This document shows, in pieces, positions 24,787-33,468 of a DNA stretch of 64,000 nt; position 1 is the stretch's first letter, and the number at the start of each line of letters is the position of its first letter. The notes below the pieces were generated by a model. That model made no database searches. It saw nothing but the letters and a program-made list of their open reading frames with translations, and was not told the origin of the DNA. This DNA comes from Bacteroidetes bacterium UBA6221 (GTDB taxonomy: Bacteria; Bacteroidota; Bacteroidia; Chitinophagales; Chitinophagaceae). Location of the stretch: contig DISB01000018.1 in the NCBI GenBank assembly GCA_002421685.1, positions 424,653 through 488,652 of the forward strand, given 5' to 3'. Position numbers and translations under genes: made by a program.

Positions 24787-25050
24787 TTAGTGAGCCCTTT
24801 TGGCATATGACACTACTGACAAATGTATAATGTCGTGCAGGTTCATAGTAAGTTCTTCTGTGTCAACATCTTCCTGCTTAGCCCTGTGTACCAGTTTCAC
24901 AGCCATGGCCATCAGCAATTGGTTAATGTGGTTCATGTTGTTGATCAGCAGTTGCACTTTGTCTGCAGATTTGCCCCTGTTTACAGGACTTAAGGCTTTG
25001 TTTACGGCGTACCCGGCCACTCTTGAGAAAATTGCTATTTGTTTGTTCAT
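24787..25050 (-). CDS. Small protein of unknown function
   Basis: An 87-residue protein starting at the ATG at 25050 (a GTG two codons upstream is possible). It begins MNKQIAIFSRVAGYAVNKAL and is predicted mostly helical, with a basic linker (NRGKSADKVQ) and an acidic stretch (KQEDVDTEEL). No known domain is recognised and there is no signal peptide. A terminator follows on its strand; the intergenic upstream region to 25177 is about 126 bases and has no further gene. Confidence 0.6.
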   Translation of the reverse strand: MNKQIAIFSRVAGYAVNKALSPVNRGKSADKVQLLINNMNHINQLLMAMAVKLVHRAKQEDVDTEELTMNLHDIIHLSVVSYAKRAH

Positions 25051-25176
25051 TGTCACAGTATTTGTTTGAGATGTTTTTTTTCAGACAGCAAAAATGTAAT
25101 TCATATTACATGCCTGCAAATTATCGTTAACGCTTAACCTCAGCTTTGCAAGGCGTTAACATTCTGTTTGCAAATG

Positions 25177-27951
25177 TTATTTTCTCTTAATGTTTATTGC
25201 GCGCCTTTTCTGCTTGATCTCAAAATAGAGGGTCTTCTCATCATTGTTTACAAGGTCGGCCGGTTGGGCAAATTCGGTTGGCTTGAAGTTTTCGTCGAAG
25301 GCTACTTCGCTCAGGGCAACTGTGTAATAACCTGCCGGCAAATTGAAGTAGAATTCACCATTTTCGTCGGTGAGGGTAGAGTAGGATGCACGTACAGAAT
25401 CATTGCTGGTAGCCGTCACTTTGATATTGCCGGGTTTGAAATCCAGGTTCGAATTTTTATCGAGCGCCACGGTGAGCTTGCCGGATAATATTTTGCTCTT
25501 TTTATAGGGTACGTAAACGGTCCGGTTACCGGTTACTGTAAACACCTGTATCGTACCCCCCTGCGGTATCCACCCCCTTATTTTGCTGGTGTATCCGAAG
25601 TCGGCCTTGTAGTTCTTCTTTTCTACATTTCTGAATATTACCGTACCCTTTTCATCCGATACGAACAGGTTGTCATTCAGGGCTATCATTTGCCCGGATA
25701 TTGGCCCCTCGCCTTCATCCTGCTTGCCGTTGCCGTTCTCGTCTTTGAACAACAGGAGTTTCAGCAGGTAGTATTTGCGTACGGCAACAAAAGGCACATT
25801 CAGCCTTATCCTCAGCGAGGCGGTGATATACGGTTCTATCTCAGTCTGGTGCAGGGGCACTATGCCTGTGAGGTTGAAGTCGAACCCGCGCCGGTAGTTG
25901 TGATACAGCAGGTTGGCCAGCACGTTCGATGTTTCGTCACCCGAGGGCTGGGTTTTGCTGTAGTTCATCTGGGTGCGTATCACCAGTGCGCGGCTAAACA
26001 GGTTGAGTTCCGCATAGGGGCTCAAAACCAGCCGCCCGTATTTCGCAGTGGGATTTTCCAGGTACTTCAGGTATTCGTGGTAGAAGTACGGGCCTATATC
26101 ATATCGGGCAGACAACCCCGCGAAGTACACTTGTATGGCTCCCTGGTTGCTCATAACGTTCACGCTTGTGGTGGCCTCTTTACCTGCCAGTGAGCCGGTA
26201 CCATAATAGCTGTTGATGTTGGCGTAAGACCTGTCACCCAGCATTACGGAAGCTGACAGGTTCATAAACCGGTAGTCATATATCGGCGCGGCACCGGTAT
26301 CGCTTTGCTGCTGCCGCTGCTTACCAACCGAGAAGGTGATATTTGAGTTCCTCAGCCCCACGCCCGTTTTTGCCCCGTAGCTGGTAGTTTTCAGGTTGAA
26401 TACGTTGGATATCAACTGGGTATCGGTGTATATATTCTGTTTGCGCAGGTTGTAGTCATAAAAACCGCCCAGGAAGAATTTCTTATACACTCCCCTCACG
26501 TCGTGGTTGTGCGAGCGCTGGCCTTTGAACATGCCGGGGTAGGAATTGCTGTTGCTCACCACGTTGGACAAAATATTAAAGTACTTGCTGTCCCAGTTGA
26601 AATTGTAGCCCAGCGATGTGCCTATCTGGCTTCGTTTAACCCCCGGTATCTGCTTGGTACTTTGTTCCAGCCCGGCGCCCATCAGCAGCCTGACGTTGAT
26701 TTCCTTACTTATTTTGGCGGCGGCCTGTTGTTTCACCATATAGCTGTACAACCCTTTGGCGTGGTCAAAGTTGGCTGCCGCCGATTCAAACAGGGTCACT
26801 TTGTCCTTTACCAGCAGCGTTGCATTGCCGCCAAACAACTGGCTGTTGCCTGCGCGGCTTTTCAACAGGCTGTAAACACCCACGTTGTTGACGTCATTTT
26901 CCCATTTATGCGTTATGCTTGCGCCGTAGCCATCCATTACAAAATCGGTGAGCTGCATGATATTGCCCGCCGATGCCGCCCACCTGGGGCTTTCATATTC
27001 TATGCGATAAATATCATTGTCCTGGAACTGGCCTTGCGTGTATGTTTTGCTGCGTACGTCAAAGGCCAGCCGTTCCCTTTCTCTCAGGTCGAGGCGGCCA
27101 TGTAGTGCGCCGTAATATTGAAGGTCGTTCTGTCCCTGTGCCGTCATACCGGCTTCCAGTTGCAGCGGCATGTTCAGGTAGGCCGACGAATGTTCCTTCA
27201 GCATATAGCCTATTTTGGATATTTCCTGCATCAGGTTCATGGTTTCACCATCCTCCACTCCCACCTGCACTTTTATTATTTCTTTGCGCAGCATACCCCA
27301 CTGCGCATCGTTCAGTTTCAGCGGTATTTTATAGGTAGTATCTTCCGACGGGCCAAGCTGCAACTGTTGCTGGTAGTTCAGGTTCAGCAACGCGTTGTAA
27401 TAGGTAATGGTGTACTTTTTGGGTACGTTGCCAGTATTCTTTACATAAACGGGAAATGAGATGTCTTTCTGATATGCGCCCAGCACCATAGCCGGCAGCG
27501 GCAGGAAGGCTTTGAACTTCGTAAATTCCTGCACCTTTACGCGGAAGGTATCGGTCAACACCTCCATGCCCTGGTTCAGCCGGTATTCCAGCACTACGTT
27601 TTCCCAGTTGGCCGATATGGACTTGGATGGTAATAGTCGCAGGTTGACAATCGTGTTCTGGTTGGGCGGCAGGCCTACTGTCAGCACTTTTTGCGTGGTT
27701 AGCTCCCAGCCCTCGGGCATTTTTATGGTCAGCAGTATGCTTATGGAGTCATTGGTCAGGTTGGTGATATTCACGTTGTTATACAGGAAATCGCGGTTGT
27801 TGTTTGCTACCAGGGTATCGGTCAGAAGCTTGGTGCGGTAGATGCGCTCGCTGAGTTGGGCCTGGCTGCCAAGTGATAAGAGCAGAAGCGGCAGCAGGCA
27901 AAACAAAGCTATTCTGCCCGGGCATACGTATATCTGCTTTAGTGTCGTCAA
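25177..27951 (-). CDS. Large usher-like outer-membrane barrel with SdrD/B-like C-terminal repeats
   Basis: A 924-residue secreted protein. A signal peptide (ending GSQAQ) leads into an N-terminal beta region (about 30-260) resembling NEW3/Ig-like domains, then a long beta-barrel region of about 450 residues with alternating aromatic strands, then C-terminal repeats reminiscent of SdrD/B-type or carboxypeptidase-regulatory Ig folds: LLFKDENGNGKQDEGEG, TVIFRNVEKKNYK and LSGKLTVALDKNSNLDFKPG. The layout resembles a pilus usher or a Bacteroidota surface-assembly protein, but no chaperone or pilin neighbours occur here. The start is taken as TTG, since an upstream stop limits the choice and no early ATG exists. 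It is followed upstream on the same strand by fabH, 167 bases away. Confidence 0.6.
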   Translation of the reverse strand: MTTLKQIYVCPGRIALFCLLPLLLLSLGSQAQLSERIYRTKLLTDTLVANNNRDFLYNNVNITNLTNDSISILLTIKMPEGWELTTQKVLTVGLPPNQNTIVNLRLLPSKSISANWENVVLEYRLNQGMEVLTDTFRVKVQEFTKFKAFLPLPAMVLGAYQKDISFPVYVKNTGNVPKKYTITYYNALLNLNYQQQLQLGPSEDTTYKIPLKLNDAQWGMLRKEIIKVQVGVEDGETMNLMQEISKIGYMLKEHSSAYLNMPLQLEAGMTAQGQNDLQYYGALHGRLDLRERERLAFDVRSKTYTQGQFQDNDIYRIEYESPRWAASAGNIMQLTDFVMDGYGASITHKWENDVNNVGVYSLLKSRAGNSQLFGGNATLLVKDKVTLFESAAANFDHAKGLYSYMVKQQAAAKISKEINVRLLMGAGLEQSTKQIPGVKRSQIGTSLGYNFNWDSKYFNILSNVVSNSNSYPGMFKGQRSHNHDVRGVYKKFFLGGFYDYNLRKQNIYTDTQLISNVFNLKTTSYGAKTGVGLRNSNITFSVGKQRQQQSDTGAAPIYDYRFMNLSASVMLGDRSYANINSYYGTGSLAGKEATTSVNVMSNQGAIQVYFAGLSARYDIGPYFYHEYLKYLENPTAKYGRLVLSPYAELNLFSRALVIRTQMNYSKTQPSGDETSNVLANLLYHNYRRGFDFNLTGIVPLHQTEIEPYITASLRIRLNVPFVAVRKYYLLKLLLFKDENGNGKQDEGEGPISGQMIALNDNLFVSDEKGTVIFRNVEKKNYKADFGYTSKIRGWIPQGGTIQVFTVTGNRTVYVPYKKSKILSGKLTVALDKNSNLDFKPGNIKVTATSNDSVRASYSTLTDENGEFYFNLPAGYYTVALSEVAFDENFKPTEFAQPADLVNNDEKTLYFEIKQKRRAINIKRK

Positions 27952-28085
27952 AATGGGTTAGTCATCTGTCCGCCTGGCCTTAGTATGCGGACATACAAAT
28001 ATCATAATATTAACCCAAAACTCTTAGAGCTATGTGTATATGTATATAAAAATGCATTCGGCTGAAATGGCCTTGTGAGCAGGTG

Positions 28086-28107
28086 CTCCCCTTTAGGGGG
28101 TCGGGGG
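28086..28107. repeat. Dispersed GC-rich palindrome-like repeat, copy A
   Basis: CTCCCCTTTAGGGGGTCGGGGG. The same pattern (CTCCCC, short spacer, GGGG, then a second G-run) recurs at 33291 and 34929, always between genes, here near the fabH 3' end. It looks like a dispersed REP-type repeat. Confidence 0.6.
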
Positions 28108-28118
28108 ATTACTTACTA

Positions 28119-29117
28119 TTACTTACTATCATACGCCCACTTGATGTAGATAGCGCCCCAGGTAAAGCCGCCGCCAAATGCAGCCAGTATGATGTTGTCG
28201 CCTTTATGCAGTTGCTTTTCCCATTCCCACAGGCAAAGGGGTAGTGTACCGTTGGTAGTATTGCCATAGCGCTGTATGTTCACCATCACTTTATTTTCGT
28301 CCAGCCCCATGCGCTCGGCTGTTGCGTCTATGATGCGTTTATTGGCCTGGTGCGGCACCAGCCAGGCTATATCGTCGGCGGCCAGGTGGTTGCGTTCCAT
28401 TACTTCTGCGGCAACATCCGCCATATTCTTCACCGCGAATTTGAATACCGTTTTACCTTCCTGGTACACGTAATGTTCTTTGTTCATTACTGTTTCCATA
28501 GTCGCCGGTTTTACCGAGCCTCCTGCCTTTTGATGCAGGTAGGCACGGCCGCTGCCATCGGTATGCAGCTTCGAGTCTATTATGCCATACCCGTCTGCGT
28601 TGGGCTCCAGCAATACGGCTCCGCTTCCGTCGCCAAAAATGATGCAGGTAGACCTGTCGCTATAATCAATTATTGAGCTCATTTTGTCTACGCCTATTAC
28701 CATCACTTTTTTATACTTGCCTGTCTCTATGAACTGCGACCCCGTAGTAAGCGCAAAGAGAAAACCACTGCAGGCAGCGTTTATGTCGTAGCCAAATGCA
28801 TTGACGGCGCCCAGTTTGTCGGCTATTACATTGGCCGTAGCCGGAAATTGCATGTCGGGGGTAGTGGTGGCGCAGATGATCAGGTCTAATTCTTCAGGCC
28901 CTATACCGCGTTTGTTTAGTGCTACTTTCGCTGCCTCTACTGCCATATCGCTCGAGCCTTTGCCCTCGCCCTTCAGTATCCGCCTTTCTTTTATACCTGT
29001 CCTTGTTTCTATCCATTCGTCCGTTGTATCTACCATAGTTTCCAACTCCTTGTTGGTCAACACATACTCGGGAACATAACCGCCTACTGCCGTGATAGCA
29101 GCATGAATTTTCTGCAT
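28119..29117 (-). CDS. fabH: 3-oxoacyl-ACP synthase III
   Basis: A 332-residue FabH-type ketoacyl synthase. The catalytic triad is visible as the cysteine in AACSGFLFAL, the histidine in LVPHQANKRI and the asparagine in RYGNTTNGTLPL. It condenses acetyl-CoA (or branched acyl-CoA) with malonyl-ACP to start fatty acid synthesis. The start at 29117 gives MQKIHAAITAVGGYVPE, a normal N-terminus. It follows fabG on the minus strand by 70 bases, so both are probably transcribed together. Confidence 0.95.
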   Translation of the reverse strand: MQKIHAAITAVGGYVPEYVLTNKELETMVDTTDEWIETRTGIKERRILKGEGKGSSDMAVEAAKVALNKRGIGPEELDLIICATTTPDMQFPATANVIADKLGAVNAFGYDINAACSGFLFALTTGSQFIETGKYKKVMVIGVDKMSSIIDYSDRSTCIIFGDGSGAVLLEPNADGYGIIDSKLHTDGSGRAYLHQKAGGSVKPATMETVMNKEHYVYQEGKTVFKFAVKNMADVAAEVMERNHLAADDIAWLVPHQANKRIIDATAERMGLDENKVMVNIQRYGNTTNGTLPLCLWEWEKQLHKGDNIILAAFGGGFTWGAIYIKWAYDSK

Positions 29118-29187
29118 TTACAATTACTTTATTGTTGGCAAAATTAGGTCTTTAATTGCTTATAAGCTATCAGATAGGGTTTTGTTC

Positions 29188-29931
29188 TTATGTGTCAAGT
29201 CCGCCGCATACCCCCAGCACCTGCCCGGTTATATAGCTGCTCATATCCGATGCCAGGAACAACGCTACGTTGGCCACTTCTTCCGCTTTGCCAAAGCGCG
29301 CCATGGGTATTTTGCTAAACCATTGTTCACCACCATCCTTCAGGTAGCCCGTCATATCGGTTTCTATAAAACCCGGCGCTATAGCATTGCAGCGTATGTT
29401 GCGGCTGCCCAGCTCCAGGGCTATAGACTTGGTAAAGCCTATTACCCCGGCTTTGGAAGCCGCATAGCTGCTTTGCCCGGGGTTACCGCTTACACCTACC
29501 ACGCTGCTCATGTTGATGATGCTGCCCGAGCGCGCTTTCATCATCGGGCGTATCACCTGTTTGGTCAGGTTATATACCGATTTCAGGTTGGCGTTTATCA
29601 CGTCGTCCCATTGGTCGGGAGTGAGGCGCAGCAGCAGGTTGTCGCGCGAAATGCCGGCATTGTTAACGCATATATCTACAGCGCCAAATTCCTGCAATAC
29701 ATCGTTGGCCAGTTGCTCGGAGGCTGCGTAATCGCCCGCATCGCTTTTGTAGCCTTTGGCCTTCACGCCCATGGCCGATAATTTTTCCTCCAGCGCCTGC
29801 GCCCGCTCTACCGACGAAAGGTAGGTAAATGCTACGTTGGCCCCGTGTTCGGCAAATTTTATGGCAATTGCCTCGCCTATGCCCCGGCTTGCACCCGTGA
29901 CGATGGCTGTCTTATTCTCTAATAGTTTCAT
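29188..29931 (-). CDS. fabG: 3-oxoacyl-ACP reductase
   Basis: A 247-residue short-chain dehydrogenase with the NADP-binding TGASRGIGEAI, the NNAGISRD motif, the catalytic serine in INMSSVVGVSG and the YxxxK motif in QSSYAASKAG. The C-terminal region ends VLGVCGGLDT, the usual FabG finish. It reduces beta-ketoacyl-ACP in each round of fatty acid elongation. Divergent from the hydrolase at 30115, it lies directly upstream of fabH. Confidence 0.95.
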   Translation of the reverse strand: MKLLENKTAIVTGASRGIGEAIAIKFAEHGANVAFTYLSSVERAQALEEKLSAMGVKAKGYKSDAGDYAASEQLANDVLQEFGAVDICVNNAGISRDNLLLRLTPDQWDDVINANLKSVYNLTKQVIRPMMKARSGSIINMSSVVGVSGNPGQSSYAASKAGVIGFTKSIALELGSRNIRCNAIAPGFIETDMTGYLKDGGEQWFSKIPMARFGKAEEVANVALFLASDMSSYITGQVLGVCGGLDT

Positions 29932-30114
29932 TTTGCGGAAAGTGGATTTCGGCTGCTAAAATAGCGATAAGCTTATATAAATGCACCGTAACCTTGTGAA
30001 TATGTTTTGCCGGTATCATCCCGGTTATGATATTCATCATCCCCGTCCTTGATATGACTACGTATTTTTATAACATACAGGTAGGGTAATTCCACAAAAA
30101 ATAATACTTTCTGT

Positions 30115-30747
30115 ATGGTACATAGCAAGGAAATAGAAATACCATTGGCGGGTGTCACCCTGAAAGGTAACCTGGATATACCGGAAGGTGCCAAGGCTAT
30201 GGTAGTGTTCGTACATGGCAGTGGCAGCAGCAGGTTGAGCCCACGCAACACCCTCGTGGCCAATTATCTTCAGCAGTTTTCGCTCGGCACTTTGTTGTTC
30301 GATTTGCTGACGGAAGAGGAAGACAAGGAATATGCCAACCGTTTTAATATCCATCTGCTTACTCAGAGGTTATTGGGCGCAACTGCGTGGTTGCAGCATC
30401 AAGCCGAAGCTTCCGGAAAACCTGTTGGTTTTTTTGGCGCCAGCACCGGGGCGGCTGCGGCGCTTAAAGCGGCGGCTGCATTACCGGGTATCAGGGTGGT
30501 GGTATCCCGTGGCGGCAGGCCCGACCTTGCCGGCAACACGTTGCCTTACGTACACGCCGCTACTTTGCTTATAGTTGGTGAAATGGATTTTGATGTATTA
30601 CAACTGAATTACGAAGCCTTTAATGCCCTTACCTGTGTTAAGAAAGTGGAAATTGTAGAGGGGGCTACTCATTTATTTGAAGAACCGGGGGCTATGGAGC
30701 AGGTAAGTTCCCTGGCAGCGGATTGGTTTCGTGAATATCTTTTATAA
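30115..30747 (+). CDS. Alpha/beta hydrolase (dienelactone hydrolase-like)
   Basis: A 210-residue alpha/beta hydrolase. The nucleophile elbow is FFGASTGAAAAL, the acid is probably the Asp of VGEMDFDVL and the histidine is in EGATHLFEEPG; the oxyanion strand includes VFVHGSGSSR. No signal peptide, so cytoplasmic. This small hydrolase type, often located next to phosphoribosyltransferase genes, has no known specific substrate. It is 11 bases upstream of the phosphoribosyltransferase gene on the same strand, so the two are co-transcribed. Confidence 0.88.
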   Translation: MVHSKEIEIPLAGVTLKGNLDIPEGAKAMVVFVHGSGSSRLSPRNTLVANYLQQFSLGTLLFDLLTEEEDKEYANRFNIHLLTQRLLGATAWLQHQAEASGKPVGFFGASTGAAAALKAAAALPGIRVVVSRGGRPDLAGNTLPYVHAATLLIVGEMDFDVLQLNYEAFNALTCVKKVEIVEGATHLFEEPGAMEQVSSLAADWFREYLL

Positions 30748-30758
30748 ACTGTAATGCT

Positions 30759-31409
30759 ATGTTTAACTACGATAATGATTACAGGTACAGCGACAGGAAC
30801 GAAGCCGGGCAGATACTTGCGGATAAACTAATGAAATATAAAGGCGGGCCCGGTATTGTGCTGGCGATACCCCGGGGTGGTGTGCCTGTAGGGTATGTTA
30901 TTGCAAAAGAATTAGGTTTCGACCTCGATATTGTGCTCACTAAGAAGATTGGCCATCCGCTGCAAAGCGAATATGCCATTGGTGCGGTAAGCATGACAGA
31001 CAGGATAGTAGTACCTCATCCCGACGTGCCGGATACATATATTGAAGAGGAAACCCTGCGCATTCGCGAACGGCTGAAGCAGATGTACCGGGACTTCAAT
31101 GGCGACCGGGAGCCTGCAAAACTAACCGGCAAAATAGCAGTGTTGGTAGACGATGGCATAGCTACCGGAAATACAATAGCTACTATCATCGATATGGTGA
31201 AAAAACAGTCGCCCGCCAAAACCATTATCGCCGTTCCTGTTGCATCCCGTCAGGCCATAGATAAATTATCGGCACAGGTAGACGAGATGATATGCCCCCT
31301 CGTGCCCGAATTTTTTACGGGCGTCGGCGCCTATTATTACGACTTCCAACAAACGAGTGACGACGAAGTGAAATTTTTTCTGAATAAATTTCGTAGCGGC
31401 GATAAGTGA
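30759..31409 (+). CDS. Phosphoribosyltransferase-family protein
   Basis: A 216-residue PRTase-fold protein. The PRPP-binding motif is VLVDDGIATGNTI, and the N-terminal loop RGGVPVGYVIAKELG is typical of the type that pairs with small hydrolases in many bacteria. It may process a phosphorylated or ribosylated small molecule; the acceptor is unknown. It follows the alpha/beta hydrolase closely, a common pairing, and precedes a PEBP-like protein by 53 bases. Confidence 0.9.
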   Translation: MFNYDNDYRYSDRNEAGQILADKLMKYKGGPGIVLAIPRGGVPVGYVIAKELGFDLDIVLTKKIGHPLQSEYAIGAVSMTDRIVVPHPDVPDTYIEEETLRIRERLKQMYRDFNGDREPAKLTGKIAVLVDDGIATGNTIATIIDMVKKQSPAKTIIAVPVASRQAIDKLSAQVDEMICPLVPEFFTGVGAYYYDFQQTSDDEVKFFLNKFRSGDK

Positions 31410-31462
31410 AGCGATGGCATATTTTTTTAGCAGGTTTAGAATAACAATGATAACCGTTAAAC

Positions 31463-31909
31463 ATGGAACAAGAACTTAAAATAACCAGCCTCGCCTTTGC
31501 ACATGGCGAATTGGTTCCTCAAAAATATACCTGCGATGGCGACGATGTAAGCCCTCCGCTGGAGATCAGCAATATTCCGGAAAATACAGTATCGCTGGCG
31601 CTTATTGTGGAAGACCCGGACGCTCCCCGTGGCGTCTTTTACCATTGGCTGGTATGGAATATTCCTCCCTCCCCAACCATAGGCCAGGCAATCAACCCCG
31701 GCATCAGCGGCACGAATGATTTTGGCAAAACCGGCTACGGCGGCCCCTGTCCGCCCTCCGGCACCCACAGGTACTATTTTAAGCTATACGCTCTGGATGC
31801 TGAACTGGACATAGCCCCCGGTGCCGGCAAAGATGAACTGGCAAATGCTATGGAAGGTCGTATACTCGCTACAGCAGAACTTATGGGGCGTTACCAAAGG
31901 GCCCGATAA
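31463..31909 (+). CDS. YbhB/YbcL (PEBP)-family protein
   Basis: A 148-residue cytoplasmic PEBP-fold protein, with YTCDGDDVSPPLEISNIP, VEDPDAPRG, FYHWLVWNIPP and the GPCPPSGTHRYYF stretch that form the ligand-binding pocket of this family. The bacterial proteins bind phosphate-like or lipid head-group ligands; their role is poorly known. It is the last gene of the hydrolase/PRTase run. Confidence 0.92.
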   Translation: MEQELKITSLAFAHGELVPQKYTCDGDDVSPPLEISNIPENTVSLALIVEDPDAPRGVFYHWLVWNIPPSPTIGQAINPGISGTNDFGKTGYGGPCPPSGTHRYYFKLYALDAELDIAPGAGKDELANAMEGRILATAELMGRYQRAR

Positions 31910-32023
31910 GGCGTAAACTCACAGTGACGCCTATTCCCAGCCTTGTAACGGCGCTATCTTATGATTATTGTAACAACTTAACCGGTGCCTCATTGTTTTA
32001 TTAATAGAGCAAAACGTGAGGTT

Positions 32024-32281
32024 ATGAAAAGGTCAGGTAGAAGTTCGAATTTTGCACAGAGGAGTATGTATACGAAAAAGGTGCCGGTTGTTATTACACT
32101 GGTTACATTGTTCGCCGTGTTTTACCATATGTCCCCATTTATAGGTATCCCCGACAACGCCATTATTATCATGTTCATACTATCCCCCTTCCTGGTACTG
32201 TATATGGCATATGTTATCCTGAAATACGGCACCCCCTCAAAATACACTTTCGACGAGCGGTTTTACGAGGATAAGGAGTAA
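32024..32281 (+). CDS. Small membrane protein of unknown function
   Basis: About 85 residues from the ATG at 32024, which has a GTGAGG purine-rich stretch before it; a GTG 13 codons upstream is a less likely start. Two hydrophobic segments (VPVVITLVTLFAVFYHM and NAIIIMFILSPFLVLYMA) flank a short loop, and the C-terminus is charged (FDERFYEDKE). No family is recognised. It marks the beginning of an AT-rich accessory pocket. Confidence 0.6.
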   Translation: MKRSGRSSNFAQRSMYTKKVPVVITLVTLFAVFYHMSPFIGIPDNAIIIMFILSPFLVLYMAYVILKYGTPSKYTFDERFYEDKE

Positions 32282-32342
32282 AAGAGGGTGATTGTCTGAG
32301 CCAACTCATAAAACATATAGTTGTAGACCATTTCTGCTTATT

Positions 32343-32759
32343 CTATGGTTTAAAAATACCATCGCCATTTTTGAACATACCAGCCATCAACAACAAAGCG
32401 AAACTGACAGAATAGTATGCAACTAATACTATTACAGGATGTATTGTAATATTCCTGCGTTCTGCCTTACGGCTATATCTTGTTATTATTCTCTTCCATC
32501 TTTCACCATAAGAATAATAAAACCAAACCCCCACGGACGCTATAATACCGAAAATGTATTTCCCACTTGCAATCAATTCCACAATAGTACTTGCTGGGAA
32601 ATTTTTATTTGTTAGCGCCTCTAATAAAAATAAGAGCGTTATGATATTAAAAAAAAGACAAGCACAAACAGTCATTGATGAAAATAATACAGGTGTATCT
32701 TCCCTGTTTTTCAACTTCTTGGCTAATGTATAGCCTTTATAGAACGAGTAATTATACAT
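32343..32759 (-). CDS. Multi-pass membrane protein, possible Rhs-associated immunity protein
   Basis: About 138 residues from the ATG at 32759 (a TTG start 21 codons upstream would overlap the Rhs-like fragment). It begins MYNYSFYKGYTLAKKLKNRE and has about four hydrophobic segments separated by short loops with basic residues (RYSRKAERR). I recall similar small membrane proteins, with an FYKxYxLAKK-type start, placed behind Rhs-type genes in other Bacteroidota, where they are presumed immunity proteins. Here an Rhs-core remnant lies immediately upstream on the same strand (32767-32976), which supports the idea. It is inference, not proven. Confidence 0.5.
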   Translation of the reverse strand: MYNYSFYKGYTLAKKLKNREDTPVLFSSMTVCACLFFNIITLLFLLEALTNKNFPASTIVELIASGKYIFGIIASVGVWFYYSYGERWKRIITRYSRKAERRNITIHPVIVLVAYYSVSFALLLMAGMFKNGDGIFKP

Positions 32760-32766
32760 CTTCTTA

Positions 32767-32976
32767 TTAGTATTGTGATTCCATGTAATTATACAAATAA
32801 TCTCCCCCAATAGATTCAGCAAGTCCTAATCCTAACCCTAAAAGGGGGTCAGTAGCGGTCCATTTTCCCCTTTGGTCGGTCATGTGACCGTACCAACACG
32901 ACACCACCTGGATATGACAGCCGGACATCCTACATTCGCCAAATATTAATTCTAGGTCATAACATCTCCCCGGCAT
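32767..32976 (-). pseudogene. Remnant of an Rhs-repeat core (end of an Rhs protein)
   Basis: A 69-codon open frame that ends GKWTATDPL, then a repetitive LGLGLGLAESI, then GGDYLYNYMESQY. The words GKWTATDP and GGDxxLYNY match the closing section of Rhs core domains (typically YDPxTGRWTAxDP and NLYNYVxNDP). The part before it (YGHMTDQRG) looks like a worn copy of YYDPQTG. There is no repeat region, no secretion signal and no complete toxin domain. It is therefore a fragment, directly upstream of the possible immunity gene. The repetitive segment lies on AACCCTAA-like tandem words. Confidence 0.5.
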
Positions 32977-33345
32977 CCATCCGCAATCTCAAAAATATAT
33001 TGGTAATATCACTTTTATTTTGTATTTTTGTTATGTACAAATTTCGACCGGAACCCGTCCGCCGGAATTTTATTACAGTATATAAACACATCGCCATGGC
33101 CAGAAAACCCCTTGCAAAAATATGCTTCAGCACTCCGCCCGTTTCCGGGATGTTGCAATTGCGTACACTTTGTTTTTCGCAACATCTCGCAACAAATCAC
33201 CCTAACGAACTGATACCCACCCATCTTTTGTTCACTAAAAACAGCCTGTCTATGTTTTATGCAACATTTTCCCTATTACAGTTACGTTATCCTCCCCCTG
33301 GGGAGATAGAGGGGCTAATTAACTTATTAACCCTAACTTAGTACC
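32977..33345. other. AT-rich accessory intergenic region
   Basis: 369 bases with no confident gene. TATTTTTG at 33023-33030 fits a -7 element on the plus strand. A possible 81-codon frame from the ATG at 33096 (MARKPLAKICFSTP) to 33341 matches no family I know and overlaps REP copy B (33291-33314); I do not call it a gene. Confidence 0.4.
33291..33314. repeat. Dispersed GC-rich palindrome-like repeat, copy B
   Basis: CCTCCCCCTGGGGAG followed by a second G-run (AGGGG). Same pattern as at 28086 and 34929. It lies between the AT-rich pocket and the MBL gene, at the end of the pocket. Confidence 0.55.
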
Positions 33346-33468
33346 ATGAAACGAGTTACAGATGTTCAGGCAAGGCACATGGACGATACGGCATCCCGCC
33401 GGTTAACCCTGTTCCAAAGTGCACGCGGGTTACATCTGGCCGTTGAAAAAATAATTATTATCAAATGA
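33346..33468 (+). CDS. 40-codon leader ORF coupled to the MBL nuclease gene
   Basis: An open frame from ATG 33346 to TGA 33466-33468 whose stop overlaps the ATG of the next gene (ATGA). The peptide starts MKRVTDVQARHMDDTASRR and ends LAVEKIIIIK; it is charged with no clear domain. The four-base overlap suggests translational coupling, so it could be a leader peptide or a small real protein. No ribosome binding site is obvious before it, so the confidence is modest. Confidence 0.35.
   Translation: MKRVTDVQARHMDDTASRRLTLFQSARGLHLAVEKIIIIK

Noticed and set aside
33096..33341. 81-codon frame MARKPLAKICFSTPP
   Set aside because: No domain, and it runs into a REP copy. It could be real, but is too weak to call.
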